This document shows positions 1 to 7,649 of a stretch of DNA of 12,567 nucleotides, piece after piece. Position 1 is the first letter of the stretch. Each line of letters starts with the position of its first letter. This stretch comes from JBGPIT01 sp041485125 (GTDB lineage: Bacteria; Desulfobacterota; Binatia; UTPRO1), in NCBI GenBank assembly GCA_041485125.1, contig JBGPIT010000111.1:1-12567 (forward strand), written 5' to 3'. The translations under genes and the position numbers were made by a program. The notes beneath the pieces are model-generated. The model was not told the DNA's origin, did not search any database, and saw only the letters and a program-made list of their open reading frames with translations.

Positions 1-1
1 A

Positions 2-103
2 ACGCTGACCGCGTACTGGGTCGGCCGCACCGAGCTCGAGCGCGCGGTCGGCGGCGAGCTCGACGTCGGCGCGCCCGAACATCAGCATCACGACGGAGGC
101 TAG
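2..103 (+). CDS. TolC-family outer membrane efflux protein, C-terminal end (partial)
   Basis: Only the last 33 codons are in the window, ending in TAG at 101-103. The translated tail contains YWVGRTELERAVGG, which resembles the final helix of TolC/CusC-type outer-membrane efflux channels, where an aromatic-x-x-x-R/A-x-E-L-E-R-A-x-G-G ending is common. It is followed by a short hydrophilic, His-containing tail (EHQHHDGG). Such channels form the trimeric outer-membrane exit duct of RND-type or ABC efflux systems. The multicopper oxidase gene begins 4 bp downstream with its ribosome-binding site inside this gene, so the two are probably in one operon. That points to a metal (copper) exporter rather than a drug exporter. 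The family call rests on a short tail and the context, so it is moderate. The beginning of the gene lies outside the window. Confidence 0.6.
   Translation, partial: TLTAYWVGRTELERAVGGELDVGAPEHQHHDGG
95..99 (+). promoter_or_regulatory. Shine-Dalgarno GGAGG that fixes the multicopper oxidase start
   Basis: GGAGG lies 8 nt upstream of the GTG at 108, inside the last codons of the TolC-like gene and just before its stop. It supports GTG 108 as the start, rather than the in-frame ATG at 126, which would remove the twin-arginine pair. It also implies translational coupling to the upstream gene. Confidence 0.7.
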
Positions 104-107
104 TGCG

Positions 108-1406
108 GTGGTCACTCGAAGAGAGATGCTGCAAATATCACTGGCGGGAAGCGTCTTGCTGCGTCGGATCTCACACGCTGCGGATACCGCCGCGCCGACG
201 GCATCGCCCGCGAGCGCCTCGTCTCAGCGCGAGCCGCTACCGCCCGGTGAGGCGGGGCGCGACTATCGACCGGTCATCGTCCCGAACGGGAAGACGTTGC
301 CCTGGAGGATCGTCGATGGGGTGAAGGTCGGTCATCTCGTCGCCGAGCCGGTGAAGCACGAGATCGCACCCGGACTCACGATCGACGCCTGGGGCTACAA
401 CGGCCGCACCCCCGGACCCGTCATCGAGGCGGTGGAGGGCGACCGACTGCGGCTGTACGTGACCAACCGTCTGCCGGAGCCGACGAGCGTGCACTGGCAC
501 GGGCTCCTGCTTCCGAACGGTATGGATGGCGTCAGTGGCCTCACGCAGAAGCCGATCCCGCCGGGAAAGACGTTCAAATACGAGTTCACGCTTCGCCAAG
601 CGGGCACACAGATGTACCACCCGCACTTCGACGAGATGCTGCAGATGGGCATGGGCATGATGGGCATGTTCGTGATCCACCCGCGCGACGGCGAAGATTC
701 ACCCATCGATCGTGACTTCTCGCTGATGCTTTCCGAATGGGCGATCAAGCCGGGCACGCGCAAGACCGACGTGACCGAGATGACCGACTTCAACATCCTC
801 ACCATGAACAGTCGCGCTTTTCCCGGCACCGATCCGTTGGTGGTGAGGCGCGGCGAGCGCGTCCGGATTCGACTCGGGAATCTCGGCGCGACGGACCATC
901 ACCCCATGCACATACACGGCTACCAGTTTCTCGTGACGGGTACCGACGCCGGCCGCATTCCGAAGGATCGCCAATGGCCGGAGGCAACCGTCCTCGTCCC
1001 CGTCGGCACGACACGCGACATCGAGCTCGTCGCCGACGAACCGGGCGACTGGGCGTTCCACTGCCATATGAACCATCACGTGATGAATCAGATGGGACAC
1101 AAGCTGCCGAACATGCTCGGCATCGATCCGTCGGGTCTCGATCCGAGTTACATGATCATGGGCGATCGGGGCATGGGCGACATGGCGAGCATGAAAATGG
1201 CAGGGCCGCGAAACAGCATCCCGATGCTGGGCGGGAAAGGCCCGTTCTCGGCGATCGACATGGGCGGCATGTTCACCATCATCAAGGTGCGCGAAGGCAT
1301 TGCGACCTACGAGGACCCGGGCTGGTACAGTCATCCCGCCGGCACCGTTGCCGACATGGCAACAGCCGAAGAGCTGCGCGCCGACGGCATCACCAAGGAG
1401 CGATGA
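108..1406 (+). CDS. Tat-exported two-domain multicopper oxidase (copper oxidase)
   Basis: 432 residues from a GTG start with good GGAGG spacing. The N-terminus carries a twin-arginine motif (TRREMLQ, residues 3-9), so the folded, copper-loaded enzyme is probably exported by Tat to the periplasm. Copper ligands are visible as HWHG (129-132), HPH (171-173), HHPMHIHG (264-271) and HCHMNHH with a later Met (318-329). C319, H324, H265 and M329 would form the type 1 site; the HxH pairs would form the trinuclear cluster. Only two cupredoxin domains fit (about 70-195 and 205-340), and only the second has a Cys-containing type 1 site. This matches a type-B two-domain oxidase, which in the known family works as a trimer. 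Met-rich stretches at 177-187 and 346-364 suggest Cu(I) binding. The likely role is oxidising periplasmic Cu(I) to less toxic Cu(II), using O2. It is packed between a TolC-like gene and a DUF5666-like gene. The physiological substrate is inferred. Confidence 0.9.
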   Translation: MVTRREMLQISLAGSVLLRRISHAADTAAPTASPASASSQREPLPPGEAGRDYRPVIVPNGKTLPWRIVDGVKVGHLVAEPVKHEIAPGLTIDAWGYNGRTPGPVIEAVEGDRLRLYVTNRLPEPTSVHWHGLLLPNGMDGVSGLTQKPIPPGKTFKYEFTLRQAGTQMYHPHFDEMLQMGMGMMGMFVIHPRDGEDSPIDRDFSLMLSEWAIKPGTRKTDVTEMTDFNILTMNSRAFPGTDPLVVRRGERVRIRLGNLGATDHHPMHIHGYQFLVTGTDAGRIPKDRQWPEATVLVPVGTTRDIELVADEPGDWAFHCHMNHHVMNQMGHKLPNMLGIDPSGLDPSYMIMGDRGMGDMASMKMAGPRNSIPMLGGKGPFSAIDMGGMFTIIKVREGIATYEDPGWYSHPAGTVADMATAEELRADGITKER

Positions 1407-1407
1407 C

Positions 1408-1722
1408 ATGGTGACACGATTCTTCGGAGCGGCAATCGTCGTCATCGCTCTCGTCAGCCCCGCCTGGGCGCACGAGCAGAGCTTGCACCACCAGAAGCCG
1501 ACCTCCGGCGCGGTCGAGACCGTGAACGGCGAGCACCTGACGCTCAAGACCGACGACGCCACGATCTCGGTCACGCTCAGCGACCGGACTCATGTCGAAG
1601 CCGGAGAGAAGGAGGTCGGCCGCGACGCGCTTCGCCCCGGCACGCACGTCAGCGTCTATGGAACGAAGCTCCCGGGCGGCGAGATCGTCGCGTCCGACAT
1701 CCACGTCGAGGACCAGCACTGA
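1408..1722 (+). CDS. Small exported DUF5666-like beta-barrel protein
   Basis: 104 residues from the ATG at 1408, chosen because AAGGAG at 1395-1400 is spaced 7 nt away and a signal peptide follows at once. The open frame extends upstream to 1300, but that part overlaps the oxidase gene and has no supporting signal. Residues 1-21 form a Sec signal peptide with a likely cleavage after AWA. The mature part has the pattern GAVETVNGEHLTLKTDD, then a strand-rich stretch and LRPGTHVSVYGTK, ending in GEIVASDIHVED. This is the short OB-like fold of DUF5666-type periplasmic proteins. The mature protein would begin with His (H22), followed by H27 and H28, a plausible copper site. It starts 1 bp after the oxidase stop and ends 6 bp before the cytochrome, so it belongs to the same operon. 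Function is unproven; a copper-binding or accessory role is inferred from position. Confidence 0.6.
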   Translation: MVTRFFGAAIVVIALVSPAWAHEQSLHHQKPTSGAVETVNGEHLTLKTDDATISVTLSDRTHVEAGEKEVGRDALRPGTHVSVYGTKLPGGEIVASDIHVEDQH

Positions 1723-1728
1723 GGGCGT

Positions 1729-2250
1729 ATGCGGCTCCGCACCGCCCTCGTGATCAGTGGCATCGCGATCGTCGGCGCCACGCTGCTCGGCTACCGCTAT
1801 CTCACCACGCACGGGTTCAGCGCGCGGGAGAAGCCGTCGGCTGCCGAGGCCTTCGTCGCACGACACCTCCGAAACCTCGCGATGCCGGCGTCGGTCACGC
1901 GCGTGAAGAACCCGCTCTCGCCCACGCCGCTCCGGATCGCCGAGGGCCGTGACCATTTCGCGGATCATTGCGCGCTCTGCCACGCGAACGATGGGGGCGG
2001 CCATACGATGATCAACCAAGGCCTCTACCCTCCCGCGCCGGATCTCCGGGAGCAGGACACGCAACGACTGACGGACGGCGAGCTCTTCTACATCATCAAG
2101 AACGGCATCCGGTTCACCGGCATGCCGGGATGGGGCGGCAGCGACGACGACGAGGACAACTGGAAGCTGGTGCTGTTCATCCGCCATCTACCGGAGCTCT
2201 CATCCGAAGAGCTCGCGTTGATGCGCGAGGTGAACCACGAGGACTACTGA
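1729..2250 (+). CDS. Membrane-anchored monohaem class I cytochrome c
   Basis: 173 residues. One hydrophobic segment (about 6-22) lacks a clear signal-peptidase site, so it probably anchors the protein with the haem domain in the periplasm. A single haem-binding motif, CALCH, lies at 81-85. The probable axial ligand is M132 in a GMPGW context, and the closing helix includes NWKLVLFIRHLP (144-155), the usual C-terminal helix of small c-type cytochromes. An acidic run (DDDED, 139-143) lies between Met and helix. It begins 6 bp after the DUF5666-like gene, with GAGGG at 1721-1725 overlapping that gene's stop; the spacing to ATG is short (3 nt), so translational coupling is likely. A role as electron carrier to or from the multicopper oxidase, or to the respiratory chain, is inferred from operon position. 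Confidence 0.88.
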   Translation: MRLRTALVISGIAIVGATLLGYRYLTTHGFSAREKPSAAEAFVARHLRNLAMPASVTRVKNPLSPTPLRIAEGRDHFADHCALCHANDGGGHTMINQGLYPPAPDLREQDTQRLTDGELFYIIKNGIRFTGMPGWGGSDDDEDNWKLVLFIRHLPELSSEELALMREVNHEDY

Positions 2251-2267
2251 CGAGAAGAGATCTCGTC
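2249..2267 (+). terminator. Candidate hairpin at the end of the copper operon
   Basis: A perfect 7-bp stem (GACGAGA / TCTCGTC) with a 5-nt AGAGA loop begins within the cytochrome stop codon. It is well placed to end the operon, but no T-run follows, so it is not a standard intrinsic terminator. It may only protect the 3' end or be chance. Confidence 0.3.
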
Positions 2268-2322
2268 TCGGTGTGAAAGTGTAGCTCGCTTTGGACCCCC
2301 CACGGATGCTATCCGACTAGCG

Positions 2323-4146
2323 ATGCGCACCTGGTCGATCGCCGCTCTGGTGGCGGTCCTCGTCCTCGCGACCGCCGCTGGCGCGATGGCCGGACCGCGT
2401 ATCGTGAACGGGCTCTTCACGTCGGAATACCCCAGCAGCGGGGCGCTGCTCGTCGGGTCGAGTAGTGCCTCGGCGTCGCTCGAGTGCAGCGGTACGTTGA
2501 TCGGGTGCGAGACGTTCCTCACCGCCGCGCACTGCGTCTGCGATACGATCGGCGGCGAGTGCCAACTGGGTGGGCCCGCCGCGCCCGACCCTGCGGGCTT
2601 CTGGGTATTCCTGCAGCACGGCGGGATCTTCGCGGTGACCAGCATCGCGGTTCGACCGGACTACTACTTCCCTCGGGGCGACGTCGCCGTCCTCCACCTC
2701 GCGTCCCCCGTGAGCGGCGTACGGCCCGCGCCGATCGACCGCACGGAGACGCCTTCGGTCGGCACGCCCGGCACGATCGTCGGCTTCGGAAGCAGCGGCG
2801 GGGTGGACTACGGCCTCAAGCGGGTCGGTCAGATCACCAGCGCGCCGTGCACGCCGCCGGACCCCGTCAACGCGACGCTCACCTGCTGGAACTTCGAAGC
2901 CCCCGTCGGACCGCCCGGGACCGACTCCGACACCTGCTTTGGCGATTCGGGCGGCCCGCTGTTCGTCGACTTCGGCTGCGGTGACAGCGTGGCCGGCGTC
3001 ACGTCCGGCGGCTCGAGAAACATTTGCGCGCCGACCGATCACAGCTTCGACGCCGACGTCTTCACGTACCACGCCTACGTCGACGCGGTCGGCGGTCCCG
3101 ACGTCGGCATGAGCGCGTGCGGTGCGATGCCGCAGGCGGGCGACGCCGGCGCGGTCATCACGGGTTTCACGGGCGAGCTCGGCAACGCGACACCCGAGGC
3201 CAGCGAGATGATCACCGTGGCGCCGGGGACGACGCGACTCCGCGTCGCGCTGAACGCCATCGACGACGGCGTCGCCGACTTCAACCTCTACGTACGCTTC
3301 GGAGCGCCGCCCACGACGAGCGTGTTCGACTGCGCCGGCGTGGGCTCGGGACAATTCGCCGTATGTGACGTCGCCACTCCCGCGGCCGGGACGTGGTACG
3401 CGCTGGTGCGGCGGGTGACGGGCGCAGGAACGTATCAGGTCACCGCGACGACGTTCGCCGCGGGGAGCCCCGCGCCCGGCAGCGACGGCCAGGCGTGCGA
3501 CGACCACGACTCCTGCACCGGCTCCGATACGTGCAGCGGCGGCAACTGCTTCGGGGACGTCCTGCCCAATGGAACACCGTGCGACGACGGCAGCGGCTGC
3601 ACGCAGGCGGACACCTGCACGGCCGGTGTGTGCGACGGCACGGCCACGCCCGCCGGCGGCTGTCGTCTGCCGGTCGCCGGCGGCAAGGCGCGCGTCCTGC
3701 TCAAAGACCGGTCGGGCCAAAAGCGCGATCAGCTCACGTGGAAGTGGCGGAGCGGGACCGGGACTGTCGCGAGCGACTACGGCGACCCGACTGCCGCCAC
3801 GTCCTACGAGCTGTGTGTCTTCGACACGCACGCCGGCGTGCCAGCTCTCGTCGTCGACGCGCAGGTTCCGCCGGGATCCGCGTGGACGCCGTCGCGCCGA
3901 GGCTTCCGCTACCGCGATTCGAGTGCCGCCGTCGCTGGAATGAGTCGGATCGTGCTCAAGGCTGCGAACGGCAACGCGGCGATCGTCGCCAAGGCCAAGG
4001 GCGTCGGGTTCGCGGTCCCCGCGCTCCCGTTGGCGGCCGACCCACGAGTCCTCGTGCAACTCCTGAACGGCGGCGCGTGTTGGGAGGCTCGCTACGAGAC
4101 GAGCCTCGTCAACGACGCGACGGCGTTCAAGGCCAAGGCCGAGTGA
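2323..4146 (+). CDS. Secreted trypsin-like serine protease with PPC domain, Cys-rich repeats and beta tail
   Basis: 607 residues. Signal peptide 1-23 ends in AMA, then a three-residue GPR precedes IVNG (27-30), the classic chymotrypsin-fold mature N-terminus. The catalytic triad is visible: H70 (LTAAHC), D120 (RGDVAVLHL) and S209 (GDSGGP). D203, six residues before the Ser, is the trypsin S1-pocket acid, predicting cleavage after Arg/Lys. The protease domain ends near 255. Residues about 276-378 look like a bacterial pre-peptidase C-terminal (PPC) beta-sandwich. Residues 392-437 hold two Cys repeats with identical C-x5-C-x5-C-x4-C spacing. Residues about 452-607 form a beta-rich tail with Lys/Gly strands, probably for surface or extracellular attachment. 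The start ATG has no strong ribosome-binding site. It lies 72 bp beyond the cytochrome gene and looks like its own transcription unit. Domain calls are firm for the protease, moderate for PPC and weak for tail function. Confidence 0.9.
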   Translation: MRTWSIAALVAVLVLATAAGAMAGPRIVNGLFTSEYPSSGALLVGSSSASASLECSGTLIGCETFLTAAHCVCDTIGGECQLGGPAAPDPAGFWVFLQHGGIFAVTSIAVRPDYYFPRGDVAVLHLASPVSGVRPAPIDRTETPSVGTPGTIVGFGSSGGVDYGLKRVGQITSAPCTPPDPVNATLTCWNFEAPVGPPGTDSDTCFGDSGGPLFVDFGCGDSVAGVTSGGSRNICAPTDHSFDADVFTYHAYVDAVGGPDVGMSACGAMPQAGDAGAVITGFTGELGNATPEASEMITVAPGTTRLRVALNAIDDGVADFNLYVRFGAPPTTSVFDCAGVGSGQFAVCDVATPAAGTWYALVRRVTGAGTYQVTATTFAAGSPAPGSDGQACDDHDSCTGSDTCSGGNCFGDVLPNGTPCDDGSGCTQADTCTAGVCDGTATPAGGCRLPVAGGKARVLLKDRSGQKRDQLTWKWRSGTGTVASDYGDPTAATSYELCVFDTHAGVPALVVDAQVPPGSAWTPSRRGFRYRDSSAAVAGMSRIVLKAANGNAAIVAKAKGVGFAVPALPLAADPRVLVQLLNGGACWEARYETSLVNDATAFKAKAE

Positions 4147-4274
4147 GCACGCGCGGCTGACGCGCCCCGGTCCGGCGACGGTCGAGGGCTTTCGCGATCT
4201 TCCTGACGGTTCCCGCCCGCACACCGTTCCGACGTTCGCGCCCGTCGTGGTAGTCACCGCCCCCGAGAAGAGAC

Positions 4275-7200
4275 GTGCGCTGCCCCTCCTGTAGTCACGA
4301 CAACCGCGACGCCGCGAAGTTCTGCGAGGAATGCGCGGCGCCGCTCGGCCAGCAGTGCGCGAGCTGCGGGGCCGCGCGGCGCCCGAACGCGAAGTTCTGC
4401 GACGAGTGTGGCGCCGCGACCGCACCCACCGACGCCGGCAATCTCCGCGCCGACACGCCCAAGCACCTGGCCGACAAGATCCGCGCCGCCCGCGGCGCTC
4501 TCGAAGGGGAGCGCAAGCAAGTGACCGTCCTGTTCGCCGATGTGAAAGGCTCGATGGAGCTGGCCGAGCAGCTCGATCCCGAAGCGTGGTCGCAGATCAT
4601 GCAGCGCCTCTTCCACATCCTGTCGGAAGGGGTCGAGCGCTTCGAGGGCTTCGTCGACAAGTTCACCGGCGACGGCATCATGGCGCTCTTCGGCGCGCCG
4701 ATCGCGCACGAGGACCATGCGCAACGGGCGTGCTGGACGGCGCTCCACGTGCGCGAGACGGTCGCCCGTTATGCCACCGAGGTCAAACGCGAGCACGGCG
4801 TCGGTTTCTCCATGCGGCTCGGCATCCACTCGGGCGAGGTCGTGGTCGGCACGATCGGCGACGACCTGCGTATGAGCTACACGGCGCAGGGTCACACCGT
4901 CGGCCTCGCGCAGCGCATGGAGGCGCTCGCGTCCCCCGACACCTGCTACCTCTCCGCCACGACCGCGGCCCTCGTCGCGGGCTACTTCGCGCTCGAGGAC
5001 CTCGGCGAGTTTCGCGTGAAGGGGCTGCGCGAGCCGGTGCGGGTCCATCGCCTGCTCGGCCCCGGTCGCGCCCGCACGCGCTTCGACGTGTCGCGCGCGC
5101 GTGGTCTCACGCGCTTCGTCGGACGCGACGCGGACATGCGTATGCTCGAGGACGCGCTCGCACAGGCGCAGGCCGGGACCGGTCAAGTCGTCGGGGTGGT
5201 GGCCGAGGCCGGGACCGGTAAGAGCCGGCTCTGCCACGAGCTCGCGGAGCGGTGTCGGGCCCGCGGCATCACCGTCAACTTCGGACGTGCCCTGGCGCAC
5301 GGGAAGCACATTCCCTACCTCCCGATGCTCGAGGTCTTTCGCGCCTACTACCGCATCGCAGACGGCGACGACGATCGAACGGCGCGCGAGAAGATCGCCG
5401 GTCGGCTGCTGCTGCTCGACGAAGGCCTGCGCGAGGCGCTCCCGGTCGTCTTCGAGTTCTTCGGGGTTCCCGACCCGACACGGCCCGTGCCACCGATGGA
5501 TCCGGATGCCAAGCAGCGCCAGATCTTCGCCGTCCTCCGCCGCGCGATCCAGGATCCCGACGCCGGAGCGGCACACCTGGTCGTGGTGATCGAGGACCTG
5601 CACTGGCTCGACGCTGCGAGCGAAGCGCTGGTCGCCCGCTGGGTGGACGCCGTCACCGGCTCCTCGGCGCTCCTCCTCGTGAACTTTCGGCCCGAGTATC
5701 ACGCCGAGTGGATGCAGCGGTCGTGGTACCGCCAGCTCCCGCTCGCGTCGCTCGGTCCGGCGGCGACGCGCGAGCTGCTCGATGATCTCCTCGGGACCGA
5801 CCCCAGCATCGCGGGTCTCGCGGAGCGGATTCATCTCCAGACGAGCGGCAATCCATTTTTCACCGAGGAGGTGGTGCAATCCCTGGTCGATGCCGGACAT
5901 CTCGTCGGCACGCGCGGCGCGTATCGCCTCGATGTCGATGTCGCCACGATCCAGGTGCCGCCGTCGGTGCACGGCCTCCTCTCCGCCCGCATCGATCGCC
6001 TACCGGAGCGCGAGAAGCTCATCCTACAAACGGCGGCCGTGATCGGGCAGAGCTTCACGGAGCCGATCCTGATGGCGGTGGCCGAGCTTCCCGAGGGCGA
6101 GGTGCGCCCGGCGCTGGCGGCGCTCCAGGCCGCGGAGTTCGTCTACGAGCAGACGCCGTTCCCGGTTGCCGAGTACGTCTTCAAGCATCCCCTCACGCGC
6201 GAGGTCGCGCTGCGCTCGCAGCTCCAGGAGCGCCGCCGGCGCCTGCACGCCGCGGCGGCACGGGCCATCGAAGCCGCGCATTCCGACAGGCTCGACGCGC
6301 AGGCGGCGTTGCTGGCGCACCACTGGGAAGAGGCCGGCGAGGCCATCACGGCCGCGACCTGGCAGATGCGGGCCGCGCGCTGGGTGCGACGGCGCGACTT
6401 CGCGGCGGCGGCGCATCACGTCACGCGCGCCCTCGATCTGGTGCGACGCGCGCCCGATGCACCCGAGGCGCCTCTGCTGGGCGCCACCGTCTGCCGCGAG
6501 CTGCTCGCGCTCGGATTTCGCATCGGCCTGGCGCAGGAGGAGGCGGAGCGGATCTTCGCTGAAGGGCTCGCTTGGGCCGAGCACCTCGACGATCCGTTGT
6601 TCGCCGGGCGCTTGCACCAGGCGATCTCGGTGCTGTGCATGTTCGATCTTCACGCGGAGGCTGCACTTCGTCACGCCGCGGAGTGGGAACGCGCTGCGAG
6701 CGCGATGCCCGACCCGGAACTTCGTGCCTATGCCAAGTGGCCGTCACTGACTCCGCTCCGGCTCACGGGCGATCTCGAGGGTGCGCGCAGCAACAGCCAG
6801 TGGCAGCTCGACGCAACCAAAGATCATCCCGCATGGGGACAGCGCGAATGGACGATGAGCGCCCAAGCCGGTGCGCTCTGGGAGCTGTCGTGGCTCGAGC
6901 TCCTCACCGGCAACCTGGAAACGGCACGGGCAAGCGCCGAACACGGCATCGACATCGCTCGTGGCGCCGGTGACCTCGAGAACCAGTGGGGTGGCTCGGC
7001 GACGCTCGCCGCAACCGCTTTCTATGCCGGCGAGCCGGAGGCGTCTCGCGCCTCGGTCCAGCGTTTGGCCGAACTCGGCGAGCGGCTCGGCAGCGAGTGG
7101 CTGCGCAGCGAGTCGCAATTTCGCGTCGGCATGCAGCTGCTGCTCGAGGGCGACGCACGCGCGGCCGCCGAGCTGCTCGAACGCGCGAGCGCCGAGCTCG

Positions 7201-7619
7201 TGGGCCGCCGGTCCATAACTCGACCCCTCATTGAGACGTATCTCGCCGAGAGCCTCCGGCGCGTCGGCGAGACGCGCAGGGCTCGCCTCATGTTGGAGGA
7301 GACCCACGCGCGTCTGAGAGAGCACGGCCTGCGGCCGTGGCTTGCCGAGGCCGGCATCGTTCTCGCCCGGATCGTGCGTGACGACGGCGGCGTAGCCGAG
7401 GCTGACCGCATCGAAGCCCTTCTCGACGAGGTCGACGCCATCGTCGCACAGACGGGGGCGCGCTTGTTCTCGCCGTTCGCACTGGTCGAACGCGCGGCGC
7501 TGGCGGCGCTCCGTGGTGACGACCAGGAGCGGATTCGATTGCTCCGCGACGCCCAGCAGCTCTTCGCCGAGATGGGCGCGACGGGACAAGTGAGGCAGCT
7601 CACCAACGAGGTCGGTTGA
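4275..7619 (+). CDS. Zinc-ribbon / class III nucleotide cyclase / STAND NTPase / TPR protein, copy 1
   Basis: 1,114 residues from GTG at 4275, preceded by a purine-rich GAGAAGAGA. A double zinc ribbon comes first (Cys pairs 3/6, 17/20, 28/31, 42/45). The class III cyclase domain follows (about 80-260), with metal Asp D89 (LFADVKGS) and D133 (FTGDG), base-recognition K129 and transition-state R214. The second base-recognition position is T203, as in class IIIb enzymes, but the usual catalytic Asn is G210. The NTPase domain has a Walker A at 310-317 (AEAGTGKS, with Ala for the first Gly) and a Walker B ending in ED (440-441) before LHWLD. GNPFFTEEV at 525-533 is typical of STAND ATPases. Residues about 680-1114 are helical and TPR-like, with no DNA-binding domain visible. 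Likely a cytoplasmic signalling protein whose tail and NTPase gate cyclic nucleotide synthesis; activity is not assured given G210. A close paralogue lies downstream. Long minus-strand frames opposite it are GC-bias shadows. Confidence 0.88.
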   Translation: MRCPSCSHDNRDAAKFCEECAAPLGQQCASCGAARRPNAKFCDECGAATAPTDAGNLRADTPKHLADKIRAARGALEGERKQVTVLFADVKGSMELAEQLDPEAWSQIMQRLFHILSEGVERFEGFVDKFTGDGIMALFGAPIAHEDHAQRACWTALHVRETVARYATEVKREHGVGFSMRLGIHSGEVVVGTIGDDLRMSYTAQGHTVGLAQRMEALASPDTCYLSATTAALVAGYFALEDLGEFRVKGLREPVRVHRLLGPGRARTRFDVSRARGLTRFVGRDADMRMLEDALAQAQAGTGQVVGVVAEAGTGKSRLCHELAERCRARGITVNFGRALAHGKHIPYLPMLEVFRAYYRIADGDDDRTAREKIAGRLLLLDEGLREALPVVFEFFGVPDPTRPVPPMDPDAKQRQIFAVLRRAIQDPDAGAAHLVVVIEDLHWLDAASEALVARWVDAVTGSSALLLVNFRPEYHAEWMQRSWYRQLPLASLGPAATRELLDDLLGTDPSIAGLAERIHLQTSGNPFFTEEVVQSLVDAGHLVGTRGAYRLDVDVATIQVPPSVHGLLSARIDRLPEREKLILQTAAVIGQSFTEPILMAVAELPEGEVRPALAALQAAEFVYEQTPFPVAEYVFKHPLTREVALRSQLQERRRRLHAAAARAIEAAHSDRLDAQAALLAHHWEEAGEAITAATWQMRAARWVRRRDFAAAAHHVTRALDLVRRAPDAPEAPLLGATVCRELLALGFRIGLAQEEAERIFAEGLAWAEHLDDPLFAGRLHQAISVLCMFDLHAEAALRHAAEWERAASAMPDPELRAYAKWPSLTPLRLTGDLEGARSNSQWQLDATKDHPAWGQREWTMSAQAGALWELSWLELLTGNLETARASAEHGIDIARGAGDLENQWGGSATLAATAFYAGEPEASRASVQRLAELGERLGSEWLRSESQFRVGMQLLLEGDARAAAELLERASAELVGRRSITRPLIETYLAESLRRVGETRRARLMLEETHARLREHGLRPWLAEAGIVLARIVRDDGGVAEADRIEALLDEVDAIVAQTGARLFSPFALVERAALAALRGDDQERIRLLRDAQQLFAEMGATGQVRQLTNEVG
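4632..4711 (+). repeat. 80-bp block identical between the two cyclase paralogues (copy 1)
   Basis: These 80 bases match 8814-8893 without a mismatch, including all third codon positions. They encode the second metal-binding motif (VDKFTGDG) to IAHE. The flanking homologous codons carry many synonymous differences. Confidence 0.95.
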
Positions 7620-7649
7620 GCTTCCGGCGGTTGGCCCTCGCTCCCACCC

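Noticed and set aside
237..680. His-rich minus-strand frame opposite the multicopper oxidase
   Set aside because: The histidines are the reverse reading of Met (ATG) codons in the oxidase; no independent start or domain.
4151..4165. GCGCG-GCTGA-CGCGC hairpin after the protease as a terminator
   Set aside because: Only a 5-bp stem with no T-run, in a GC-rich stretch where such pairs arise by chance.
2317..4425. 702-codon open frame on the minus strand opposite the protease
   Set aside because: Low-complexity Arg/Ala-rich translation with no motifs, lying over a well-supported plus-strand gene; it comes from GC-rich third positions.
4254..5972. 572-codon minus-strand frame opposite cyclase 1, with a similar frame at 8331-10151 opposite cyclase 2
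   Set aside because: Their mutual similarity only mirrors the similarity of the sense genes. Composition is Arg/Glu/His-rich with no domain, so these are shadows and not a conserved antisense gene.
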